Position numbers and translations under genes: made by a program. Shown piece by piece: positions 28,000 to 35,726 of a stretch of 64,000 bases of DNA. The stretch is from Rhodoblastus acidophilus (GTDB lineage: Bacteria; Pseudomonadota; Alphaproteobacteria; Rhizobiales; Beijerinckiaceae): NCBI RefSeq assembly GCF_900187365.1, contig NZ_FYDG01000006.1:124001-188000 (forward strand). Reading direction: 5' to 3'. The notes below the pieces were generated by a model. The model was not told the DNA's origin, made no database searches, and was given only the letters and a program-made list of their open reading frames with translations. Each line of letters opens with the position of its first letter. The stretch's first letter is position 1.

Positions 28000-28788
28000 A
28001 TGCGCGCGCTCGTCATCTCCGCCACCGGCATGAACGCCCAGAACCAGAATCTGGAAGTCATCGCCAACAATATCGCCAACATCAACACCACCGCGTTCAA
28101 GCGGGCGCGCGCCGAATTCACCGACTTGATCTACCAGGCCGAACGCATCCAGGGCGTCGCCAACCGCGGCGCGGGCTCGGTGGTGCCTGAAGGCGCGCAG
28201 ATCGGCCTGGGCGTGCGCACCGCCGCGATCCGGCCGCTGGAGATCCAGGGCTCGCTGACCAGCACCAACAACCAGCTCGACCTGGCCATTTCCGGCCGCG
28301 GCTGGTTCCAGGTGCAGTCGCCCAGCGGCGAAACGCTTTACACGCGGGCCGGCTCGTTCTCGCCCAACGCCAACGGCCAGATCGTCAACACCGACGGCTA
28401 TCCGGTCATGCCGAACATGGTGATCCCCAACAATACGACTGCGATCACCGTGAGCGAGACGGGCGTCGTCTCCGCCACCATCGGCGGCCAGACCATACCG
28501 CAGCAGATCGGCCAGTTGACGCTGGCGACCTTCGTCAACGAGGCGGGCCTGATGGCGCTGGGCAGCAACCTGTTCCAGCCGACGGCGGCCTCGGGCCAGG
28601 CCGTGACCGGCGTGCCCGGCGATCCCGGCATCGGCCACATCAAGCAGGGCTATCTGGAGGCGTCCAACGTCGATCCCGTGTCGGAAATCGCCACCATGAT
28701 CCAGGCGCAGCGCGCTTATGAAATGAACTCCAAGGTCATGGAGGCGGCAAGCTCCATGGCCGGCACGCTCTCCAGTCTGCGGACCTAG
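28000..28788 (+). CDS. flgG: flagellar distal rod protein FlgG
   Basis: 262 residues, the exact size of FlgG. Starts [20 protein letters not shown] with [20 protein letters not shown] and ends [20 protein letters not shown]. FlgG is the distal rod. It lies 15 bases after fliE. Confidence 0.97.
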   Translation: MRALVISATGMNAQNQNLEVIANNIANINTTAFKRARAEFTDLIYQAERIQGVANRGAGSVVPEGAQIGLGVRTAAIRPLEIQGSLTSTNNQLDLAISGRGWFQVQSPSGETLYTRAGSFSPNANGQIVNTDGYPVMPNMVIPNNTTAITVSETGVVSATIGGQTIPQQIGQLTLATFVNEAGLMALGSNLFQPTAASGQAVTGVPGDPGIGHIKQGYLEASNVDPVSEIATMIQAQRAYEMNSKVMEAASSMAGTLSSLRT

Positions 28789-28790
28789 CC

Positions 28791-29249
28791 ATGATGCGTC
28801 TTGCGCGGCTCGGCGTCGTTGTTCTCGCCACTTTCGTCTGCGCGACGGGAATCGCGCACGCCGACGCGCGGCAGATCGTCGTGCCGGCGCAGGTGATCTA
28901 TCCCGGCGACAAGATCACGGACGCCATGCTGAGCGACGCGCCGGAGCCGTCCGGCGAGCTTGGCGGCGTGCTGCGCGACCGCGCCGAGCTTGTCGGCAAG
29001 GTGGCGCGGCGCACCCTGCTGCCCGGCAAGGCGGTGCTCGCGGTCGCGGTGGAAGAGCCGCGCGCGGTGTCGATGGGCGGCACGGTTCAGCTCGTCTATC
29101 AAAAGGACGGACTGAGCATCGTCACGAACGCGCAGGCGCTGCAGAACGGCTATGTCGGGCAAATCGTGCAGGTGCGCAATCTCGAGAGTGGAATCATCGT
29201 ATCCGGCGCCATTCAGGCGGACGGGACAGTGCTGGTGAATGGCGGGTGA
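28791..29249 (+). CDS. flgA: P-ring assembly chaperone FlgA
   Basis: 152 residues with a signal peptide (LGVVVLATFVCATGIAHADA, cleavage near residue 25). The SAF domain (QIVVPAQVIYPGDKITDAML) and the C-terminal LVYQKDGLSIVTNAQALQN fit FlgA, which assists FlgI ring formation in the periplasm. Short compared with enteric FlgA (about 220 aa), usual for Rhizobiales. It overlaps flgI by 11 bases. Confidence 0.93.
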   Translation: MMRLARLGVVVLATFVCATGIAHADARQIVVPAQVIYPGDKITDAMLSDAPEPSGELGGVLRDRAELVGKVARRTLLPGKAVLAVAVEEPRAVSMGGTVQLVYQKDGLSIVTNAQALQNGYVGQIVQVRNLESGIIVSGAIQADGTVLVNGG

Positions 29250-30375
29250 CATGAAGGTTTTCGGCGCGGCCCTCTTGGCGCTTTGCCTGTCGCTCGGCTG
29301 GGCGCCGGGCCTCGAAATCGCTTCGGCGCAGGCCGCGGTCCGCATCAAGGACGTGGCTGCGGTCAAGGGCGTTCGCGAAAACCAGCTCGTCGGCTACGGC
29401 CTGGTGGTCGGCCTCCAGGGCACCGGCGACACCTTGCAGAACGCGCCCTTCACCGGGCAATCGCTGCAGGCGATGATGGACCGCATGGGCGTGAACGTGC
29501 GCGGCGCCAACCTGCGCACGCGCAATGTCGCCGCCGTGATGGTCACCGCCGATCTGCCGCCGTTCGCCGCGCGCGGATCGCGGCTCGACATCACCGTCTC
29601 GTCGCTGGGCGACGCCGCCTCGCTGATGGGCGGGCAATTGCTGTTGACGACCTTGAGCGGCGCCGACGGGCAGGTTTACGCCGTGGCGCAGGGCGCCGTG
29701 GCGGTCACGGGATTCTCCGCCCAGGGTCAGGCGGAATCGTTGACCCAGGGCGTGCCGACCACCGGGCGCGTGCCCAATGGCGCGACGGTCGAACGCGAAT
29801 TGCTCAATCGCCTGGGAGAGGACGGGCCGATGAATCTGGAATTGCGCAATCCGGATTTCACCACCGCGGTGCGCATCGCCGACGCCATCAACGCCTATAC
29901 CTGGGCGACCTATCGTCGCCGCGCGGCGCGCGAGGACAGCCCCAATTCCGTCACCCTGCAGAAGCCGCCCGGAGTCGGCGCGACGCATTTCATCGCCGAG
30001 ATCGGAGAGCTGATGGTCGAGCCCGACACGCCCGCGCGCGTCGTGGTGGACGCGCGCACCGGCACGGTGGTGATCGGTCAGGACGTGCAGATCCTGCCTG
30101 TGGCCGTCACGCAGGGCGCGCTCACCGTGCGCATCACCGAGACGCCGCAGGTGTCGCAGCCCGGACCGTTTTCGAAGGGCAAGACGGTTGTGACGCCGCA
30201 AACGCAGATCGACGCCAGCCAGGCCGGCGGCTCGGTGGCGATGGTGGGCGGACGCTCGTTGCGCGGACTGGTGCGCGGGCTCAACCAGATCGGCGTCAAG
30301 CCGCAGGGCATCATCGCCATTCTTCAGGCGATCAAGTCCGCGGGCGCGCTGCAGGCCGACATCGTTATCCAATAG
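29239..30375 (+). CDS. flgI: flagellar P-ring protein FlgI
   Basis: 378 residues with a signal peptide; starts at 29239 or the in-frame ATG 29251 are both possible. Features: RIKDVAAVKGVRENQLVGYG, GLVVGLQGTGDTLQNAPFTG and LQAMMDRMGVNVRGANLRTR, all FlgI hallmarks. FlgI forms the periplasmic P ring. Confidence 0.97.
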   Translation: MAGDMKVFGAALLALCLSLGWAPGLEIASAQAAVRIKDVAAVKGVRENQLVGYGLVVGLQGTGDTLQNAPFTGQSLQAMMDRMGVNVRGANLRTRNVAAVMVTADLPPFAARGSRLDITVSSLGDAASLMGGQLLLTTLSGADGQVYAVAQGAVAVTGFSAQGQAESLTQGVPTTGRVPNGATVERELLNRLGEDGPMNLELRNPDFTTAVRIADAINAYTWATYRRRAAREDSPNSVTLQKPPGVGATHFIAEIGELMVEPDTPARVVVDARTGTVVIGQDVQILPVAVTQGALTVRITETPQVSQPGPFSKGKTVVTPQTQIDASQAGGSVAMVGGRSLRGLVRGLNQIGVKPQGIIAILQAIKSAGALQADIVIQ

Positions 30376-30447
30376 TTAACGGGCGGGGCGTCGCGCCAGC
30401 GCGGCGCAAGCTTGCAAAGCGACAGTGCGGGCGAAGGAAGACCCGCG

Positions 30448-31077
30448 ATGAAACCTGCGATTCACATCTTGTTGCCGCTAGCCCTGGCGATCTGCGGCGT
30501 CACGGCGATCACGGCGCCGGCGTTCGCGGCCGAACACGGCGGCGGCGGCGGGGGGGGCGGCGGCGAGGAAAAGAAAAAAGACCCGCCGAAAACCGATCCG
30601 GATCTGCCCGGCCTGCGCAAGGTTCAGCTGAAGAAGCCGTTGATGGCGGCGCCCAAGCCGGCGGCGGTCGAGGGCATGAAGGGCGTCGAGACCTTCTGCT
30701 CGGCCGTGGCCACCTCCGCCGCCGCGACGCGCCTGTCCTGGCAGGAGGAGCGGGTCAAGACGCTGCAGGCCCAGATGGTCGTGAAGATCGCGGAACTCGA
30801 CGCCAAGGAAGCCGAGGTCAGCGCCTGGGTGAAGAAGCGCGAGGAATTGCTGGCGCGCGCCAACGACAGCCTGATCGCGATCTATTCCAAGATGAAGCCC
30901 GAAGCCGCCTCGGCTCAGATTTCCGCCATGGACGACGATTCGGCCACGGCCATTCTGCTCAAGCTGAAACCTGCGGTCGCGAGTGCGGTGATGGGCGAAA
31001 TGAACGCCGAGCGCGCCGCGCGCCTGACCGACCTCCTGTCCGGCGCCGCCGCCAAGTCCGACGAGAAGAAATCGTGA
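30448..31077 (+). CDS. motE: MotE-type periplasmic chaperone of MotC
   Basis: 209 residues from ATG 30448 behind GAAGGAAG. Signal peptide (ILLPLALAICGVTAITAPAF), a Gly9 run then Lys/Glu-rich linker, a coiled coil (LSWQEERVKTLQAQMVVKIA) and a C-terminal magnesium-transporter-like helical unit (YSKMKPEAASAQISAMDDDS). In Sinorhizobium MotE stabilises MotC in the periplasm. The location between flgI and flgH is the conserved rhizobial position. Confidence 0.88.
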   Translation: MKPAIHILLPLALAICGVTAITAPAFAAEHGGGGGGGGGEEKKKDPPKTDPDLPGLRKVQLKKPLMAAPKPAAVEGMKGVETFCSAVATSAAATRLSWQEERVKTLQAQMVVKIAELDAKEAEVSAWVKKREELLARANDSLIAIYSKMKPEAASAQISAMDDDSATAILLKLKPAVASAVMGEMNAERAARLTDLLSGAAAKSDEKKS

Positions 31078-31784
31078 TCCATCCCCTCTATCGCCCCACT
31101 CTTGCTCTCGCATTGCTGATTCTGGCGAGCGGTTGCGCGCGAAAGCCGGACCTGTTCCAGGAGCCGAGCATGTCGCCGGTCGGCAGCGGCTTCGTCGCCC
31201 GCACCGATCCGGCGATGATGAACATCGACATGCCCCGCGCCGCCAACGGCAGTTCGCTGTTTCAGGACGGCGCCGCCAATCTGTTCACCGATCCGCGCGC
31301 GTCAAAGATCGGCGACGTCATCACGGTCAGCATTTCCATCAACGACAAGGCGAGCTTCGGCAACACCTCCGGCCGCTCGCAGACGGCGCAGGAAACCGGC
31401 AGCTTCGACTGGTCGTTCGGCCTGGGGTCGGCGAACCACAAGGTTAACGCCGCCGCCGACATTAACGCCTCCTCGTCGTCGAACGGGGAGGGCAGCATCA
31501 ATCGTTCGGAAAAAATCCAGATGGCGGTCGCCGCCGTGGTCACCCGCGTCCTGCCGAACGGCAATCTGGTGATCGCCGGCTCGCAGGAGGTGCGGGTCAA
31601 TTTCGAGATGCGGCAATTGCAGATCGCCGGCATCGTCCGGCCCCGCGACATCAGCAGCAACAATCTGATCTCCTACGACAAGATTGCGGAGGCGCGCATT
31701 TCCTACGGCGGCAAGGGGCGCATCACCGAAGTTCAGCAGCCGTCCTGGGGGCAGCAGATCTTCGACGCGGCCAAACCCTTCTAA
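31074..31784 (+). CDS. flgH: flagellar L-ring lipoprotein FlgH
   Basis: 236 residues from GTG 31074 overlapping the motE stop (GTGA). The lipoprotein signal ends in LLILASGCARKP with Cys as the lipid-attachment site. Body: SLFQDGAANLFTDPRASKIG, VITVSISINDKASFGNTSGR and VVTRVLPNGNLVIAGSQEVR are FlgH signatures. FlgH forms the outer-membrane L ring. Confidence 0.96.
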   Translation: MIHPLYRPTLALALLILASGCARKPDLFQEPSMSPVGSGFVARTDPAMMNIDMPRAANGSSLFQDGAANLFTDPRASKIGDVITVSISINDKASFGNTSGRSQTAQETGSFDWSFGLGSANHKVNAAADINASSSSNGEGSINRSEKIQMAVAAVVTRVLPNGNLVIAGSQEVRVNFEMRQLQIAGIVRPRDISSNNLISYDKIAEARISYGGKGRITEVQQPSWGQQIFDAAKPF

Positions 31785-31835
31785 TTTTGCGCATCGTCTC
31801 GTTCGAGCTTCGAACATTCGCCAGCGGAGACAAGC

Positions 31836-32348
31836 ATGGCCGAAAAGAAACCCGCCAAGCCGGCCGAAAAAGACGCCGGCAAGAGCGGCATGTCCATGGC
31901 CCAGAACGCCATCGGCTTCGTGGTGGCCGGCGTGATCGCCGCTGGCGTCGGCGGCGGTCTCGCCATGATGAACAAGCCCGCCGATCCGCCGGCGGGCAAG
32001 GACGCCTCGCACGGCGACAAGAAAAAGGAAGAGGTCAAGGACGGTCCGGCCGTGCAAATGGGATCGATGGATATTCCGCCCGCGGTCACCAACCTTGCCT
32101 CGCCGCGCGAGGTCTGGGTGCGCATCGAAGGCGCGATCCTGTTCGAGGGCAAGACGCTGCCGCGCGGCGACGCGCTGGCGGCGGAGATTTCCGCCGACAT
32201 CCTCGCCTTTCTGCGGACGCAGACGATTGAGCAGATTCAGGGCGTCGCCGGCCTCGAACACCTCCGCGCCGACCTGACCGAACGCGCGCAGACGCGGTCG
32301 AACGGGCTCGTCAAGAAATTCATCATCAAAGCCCTGGTGGTGCAATGA
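31836..32348 (+). CDS. fliL: flagellar stator-associated protein FliL
   Basis: 170 residues: a Lys-rich N-terminus, one transmembrane helix (IGFVVAGVIAAGVGGGLAMM) and a periplasmic domain (VWVRIEGAILFEGKTLPRGD ... AEISADILAFLRTQTIEQI). FliL surrounds stator units. It overlaps fliP by four bases (ATGA). Confidence 0.94.
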   Translation: MAEKKPAKPAEKDAGKSGMSMAQNAIGFVVAGVIAAGVGGGLAMMNKPADPPAGKDASHGDKKKEEVKDGPAVQMGSMDIPPAVTNLASPREVWVRIEGAILFEGKTLPRGDALAAEISADILAFLRTQTIEQIQGVAGLEHLRADLTERAQTRSNGLVKKFIIKALVVQ

Positions 32349-33100
32349 TTCGCCGTCTCCTGCCGCTTCTGCTCATTTTGCTCGCATCCGTCGCGCCGGC
32401 GGCGGGCGCGCCGGCCGCCGCCGGAGCGACGAGCGACCTCGCTTCCGCATTGAACGCGGCCGGCGGGCTGGCGAGCGGGCGCATCATCCAGCTGGTCGCC
32501 TTGCTGACGGTGCTGTCGTTGGCGCCGGGCCTGCTGATGATGGTGACGAGCTTCACCCGATTCGCGGTCGCGCTGTCCTTCCTGCGCTCCGGCCTTGGCT
32601 TGCAGAGCGCGCCGGCCAACCTGGTGCTGGTCAGCCTCGCGCTGTTCATGACCTTTTTCGTGATGGCTCCGACCTTCGACAAGGCCTGGAAGGACGGCGT
32701 CAAGCCGATGATGGACAACCAGATCACCGAGGAGCAGGCGCTGCCGCGGATCATCGAGCCGTTTCGCCAGTTCATGGCGAATCAGACGCGCGAAAAAGAT
32801 CTGCGCATGTTCGAGGATCTCTCCAAGGGCTCGTTCGAAATCACCGATCGCACCAAGGCCGATCTGCGCGTGCTGATTCCCGCCTTCATGATTTCGGAGT
32901 TGCGGCGCGGATTCGAGATGGGGTTCCTCATTATCCTGCCGTTCCTGATCATCGACATGATCGTGGCGACGCTCACCATGTCGATGGGCATGATGATGCT
33001 GCCGCCCTCGATGATCTCCCTGCCGATGAAATTGCTGTTCTTCGTGCTGATCGACGGCTGGAACATGCTGATCGGCAGTCTGGTGCGCTCGGTCAACTGA
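32345..33100 (+). CDS. fliP: flagellar export gate protein FliP
   Basis: 251 residues. Signal peptide, then four membrane segments; hallmarks are LVALLTVLSLAPGLLMMVTS, FTRFAVALSFLR and the C-terminal SMGMMMLPPSMISLPMKLLF. FliP is the core of the export channel with FliQ and FliR. It is the last gene of the operon. Confidence 0.97.
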   Translation: MIRRLLPLLLILLASVAPAAGAPAAAGATSDLASALNAAGGLASGRIIQLVALLTVLSLAPGLLMMVTSFTRFAVALSFLRSGLGLQSAPANLVLVSLALFMTFFVMAPTFDKAWKDGVKPMMDNQITEEQALPRIIEPFRQFMANQTREKDLRMFEDLSKGSFEITDRTKADLRVLIPAFMISELRRGFEMGFLIILPFLIIDMIVATLTMSMGMMMLPPSMISLPMKLLFFVLIDGWNMLIGSLVRSVN

Positions 33101-33374
33101 CATCCGCGCAAGGGCGATCGTTAACCCTGCCGCGCCTCCGGGCTGCGACGAATTGACGCAAATCATTGCAACAAAAGATATTTCGGAAACCGGCTCGGAC
33201 GCGCGCGAAACTTTCGCCGGTTAACTCCTTGGCAACGATTCGCGGATAAGTTGCATCACATGCACGACGGGTTGAGCTCAATGCGAGCTCGAAGGCATGA
33301 CGCCGTCTCCGTTGTTCCGGTCAGCCCGGGATGTTCCTCAACACGATCCCCAAATCCGACAGGAACAATCTAAA
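33101..33374 (+). promoter_or_regulatory. promoter and leader of the first flagellin gene
   Basis: 274 bases upstream of the first flagellin. GCGGATAA at 33242-33249 resembles a flagellar sigma-28 -10 element (GCCGATAA), though a good -35 is lacking. If used, the leader is about 120 nt. It contains a hairpin at 33274-33290 and ends with AGGAAC eight bases before the ATG. Promoter call is tentative. Confidence 0.4.
33274..33290 (+). other. hairpin in flagellin 5' leader
   Basis: GAGCTC-AATGC-GAGCTC forms a perfect 6-bp stem, extendable by a G-T and a T-A pair (33272-33292). It lies about 85 bases before the flagellin start and could be a leader element for FlbT or for mRNA stability; function is inferred. 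Confidence 0.4.
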
Positions 33375-34325
33375 ATGTCTTATTTGCTCACCAATGCCTC
33401 GGCCCTGACCGCGCTGCAGAACCTCACGATGACTCAGTCGTCCTTGAGCAACACGCAAAGCCAGCTCTCGACCGGCCTCGCCATCCAGAACGCGTCGGAC
33501 AACTCCTCTTATTGGTCGATCGCTCAGACGATGACGTCTGACAATGGCGCGCTTGGCGCCGTCTCCTCGGCGCTGAAGACCAGCAGCTCGATGCTCGACA
33601 CCTTCAACTCGGCCGTCAAGCTGGCGATCTCCGTCGTCAACCTGATCAAGAACGACCTGGTCGCCGCCCAGAACCCCGGCGCCAACCTGACGCAGATCCA
33701 GGCCGACATCACCGCCCAGCAGAACGCTCTGCTCCAGATCGCCGGCGGCGCCGCCTTCAACGGCCAGAACTGGCTCAACGGCACCATCAACGGCGTCACC
33801 AACTCGTCGCTCAGCGGCTCGACCCAGCTGAGCCTGGTCGGCTCCTACACCAACAGCGGCGGCGTCAACGCCATCAGCATCCAGACCTCGACCGTCAACC
33901 TGTTCACCAACGGCGTTGGCGCCTCCACGGTCGCCACGGCTTCGGGTGGCATTCTCGCGGCCGCCCAGACGGCGAGCGGCGTCACCGCTTGCGGCGCCGT
34001 GCTCGGCGGCAGCTCCTTCAACGTGACCACCTCCAGTGTGGGCACGCAGCTCCAGGCGATGCTCGCCGCGACCAACCTGACGATCACCGCGCTTGAAAAC
34101 GCCGCCACCACCATCGGTTCGGCGCAGGAGCAGGTGACGACGCAGCAGACCTTCGTCTCGACCATGCAGAACAACCTGTCCAACGGCGTCGCGTCGCTGG
34201 TGCAGGCCGACATGAACCAGGTCTCGACCCGCCTGCAGGCTCTGCAGACCCAGCAGCAGCTTGGCGTGCAGTCGCTGTCGATCGCCAACCAGTCCAGCCA
34301 GATGATCCTGCGCCTGTTCCAGTAA
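33375..34325 (+). CDS. fliC: flagellin (copy 1)
   Basis: 316 residues from ATG 33375. The conserved N-terminal D0/D1 helices (LTNASALTALQNLTMTQSSL, TGLAIQNASDNSSYWSIAQT) and C-terminal D0 (LQTQQQLGVQSLSIANQSSQ, ends LRLFQ) are clear; the central domain is short and Ser/Thr/Asn-rich, a good O-glycosylation target. One Cys sits in VTACGAVLGGSSF, rare in flagellins. It is followed by a strong terminator. About three quarters identical by eye to copy 2. Confidence 0.97.
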   Translation: MSYLLTNASALTALQNLTMTQSSLSNTQSQLSTGLAIQNASDNSSYWSIAQTMTSDNGALGAVSSALKTSSSMLDTFNSAVKLAISVVNLIKNDLVAAQNPGANLTQIQADITAQQNALLQIAGGAAFNGQNWLNGTINGVTNSSLSGSTQLSLVGSYTNSGGVNAISIQTSTVNLFTNGVGASTVATASGGILAAAQTASGVTACGAVLGGSSFNVTTSSVGTQLQAMLAATNLTITALENAATTIGSAQEQVTTQQTFVSTMQNNLSNGVASLVQADMNQVSTRLQALQTQQQLGVQSLSIANQSSQMILRLFQ

Positions 34326-34643
34326 TCGACGCATCCCGCTCCTTGAGGAGGCCGCGCTGGCGACAGCGCGGCCTTTTTCGTTTGCGTAAAGCCGGCCTTT
34401 TTCAGATTCGCTTTTTGCAAGACATTGGTAATCAAGGTTGACGTAAGCTTAACATGTTTAAGTGCGCCACACAGGTCAGACGCCTGTGCGGGTGACACCG
34501 GAACGAGCGGCCGCGCTCTTGCGAGAGCGTCGTCGTCGTCTTTCCGTCCGGATCGTTCAGGGCTTTATGAACGAGGCTGGCGGGCGGCGGCGGCCGGGAT
34601 GTTTCCCCCCAGAGTCCCAGTTGCGAGAAGGGGATAAATTTCG
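34326..34643 (+). promoter_or_regulatory. intergenic region before the second flagellin: terminator, promoter and long leader
   Basis: 318 bases without a gene. It begins with the terminator at 34350-34378. An AT-rich stretch at about 34420-34465 (TTGACGTAAGCTTAACATG) is the most promoter-like part. A small hairpin CACAGG/CCTGTG lies at 34470-34488, then GC-rich sequence to GAGAAGGGG (34625-34633), the ribosome binding site. The inferred leader is around 170-190 nt, long for a flagellin. Confidence 0.4.
34350..34378 (+). terminator. rho-independent terminator after flagellin 1
   Basis: Perfect 10-bp stem GGCCGCGCTG / CAGCGCGGCC with a GCGA (GNRA-type) tetraloop, followed by TTTTT. It lies 25 bases after the flagellin stop, so the two flagellin genes probably have separate transcripts. 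Confidence 0.9.
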
Positions 34644-35591
34644 ATGTCGTACTTGTTGAACAATGCGTCGGCGCTCACCGCTCTTCAAAACCTCACGGCG
34701 ACCCAGCAGTCTCTGTCCGAAACGCAAAGCCAGCTCTCAACCGGGCTGGCGATTCAGAACGCATCCGATAATTCCTCTTATTGGTCGATCGCCCAGACCA
34801 TGACGTCCGACAATGGCGCGCTCGGCGCCGTCACCGCGGCGCTCAAGGTCAGCTCGTCCATGCTGTCCACGTTCAACACGGGGCTCAACCAATCCATTTC
34901 GGTCATCAACAAGATCAAGAACGATCTGGTGGCGGCGCAGAATCCCGGCGCGAATCTCACGCAGATCCAGGCCGACATCAAGGCGCAGCAGAACGCCCTG
35001 CTGCAGATCGCCGGCGGCGCCTCGTTCAACGGGCAGAACTGGCTCAACGGAACGGTCAATGGCGTCACCAGCCCGACCGTGACCCAGTCGCAGGTTCAGC
35101 TGGTCGGCGCCTACACCAACGCCGGCGGCGTCGGCTTCATCGCGATCACCGCCTCGAACGTCAACCTGTTCACCAATGGCGTGGGCGCGAGCACGGTGGC
35201 GACGGCCTCGGGCGGCTTGCTCGCCGTTCCGCAGACGGCGGCCAGCGTGACCGCGTGCGGCGCGATTCTCGGAGGCAGCGCCTTCGACGTGACGGTCTCG
35301 ACCGGCGCGACCGCGCTGCAAGCCATGCTCATGGCCACCAATCTGACGCTGACCGCGCTGGAAAGCGCGGCGTCGACAATCGGCGCGGCGCAGCAGCAGG
35401 TCACGACGGAACAGACCTTCGTCTCGACCATGCAGAACAACCTGTCCAACGGCGTCGCGTCGCTGGTGCAGGCCGACATGAACGTCGTCTCGACGCGCTT
35501 GCAGGCGCTGCAAACCCAGCAGCAACTCGGCGTGCAGTCGCTGTCGATCGCCAATCAGTCGAGCCAGATGATTCTGAAGCTCTTCCAGTAA
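34644..35591 (+). CDS. fliC: flagellin (copy 2)
   Basis: 315 residues, a tandem paralogue of copy 1. The ends are almost the same (LNNASALTALQNLTATQQSL; SQMILKLFQ), with most differences in the middle (e.g. SPTVTQSQVQLVGAYTNAGG). The single Cys (VTACGAILGGSAF) is conserved in both copies. Ribosome binding site GAGAAGGGG lies 10 bases upstream. The glycosyltransferase gene follows 135 bases later. Confidence 0.97.
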   Translation: MSYLLNNASALTALQNLTATQQSLSETQSQLSTGLAIQNASDNSSYWSIAQTMTSDNGALGAVTAALKVSSSMLSTFNTGLNQSISVINKIKNDLVAAQNPGANLTQIQADIKAQQNALLQIAGGASFNGQNWLNGTVNGVTSPTVTQSQVQLVGAYTNAGGVGFIAITASNVNLFTNGVGASTVATASGGLLAVPQTAASVTACGAILGGSAFDVTVSTGATALQAMLMATNLTLTALESAASTIGAAQQQVTTEQTFVSTMQNNLSNGVASLVQADMNVVSTRLQALQTQQQLGVQSLSIANQSSQMILKLFQ

Positions 35592-35726
35592 GCCGCGCAG
35601 CCTCGGCGCCGTGGGGATGCGGCGTCGATCAAGGCGTGATCGGCGGGGCCGCGCAGGCTTGAGGCAAGCGGCCCGTGTTTGGGTGAGTCCCAAATCGCAA
35701 CAGCAGTCAAGGTCGGAGTCGGCAAG

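Noticed and set aside
28000-28200. Alternative flgG start in another frame near 27981
   Set aside because: The short frame is Arg/His-rich and does not match the conserved rod-protein N-terminus present at 28000.
33229-33243. TTGGCA...GC sequence upstream of flagellin 1 as a sigma-54 promoter
   Set aside because: The GG to GC distance is 11 instead of the required 12 bases.
33375-35591. Recent IS-mediated duplication of flagellin
   Set aside because: The copies differ throughout, with distinct leaders, and no insertion sequence or direct repeat flanks them; an old tandem duplication is enough.
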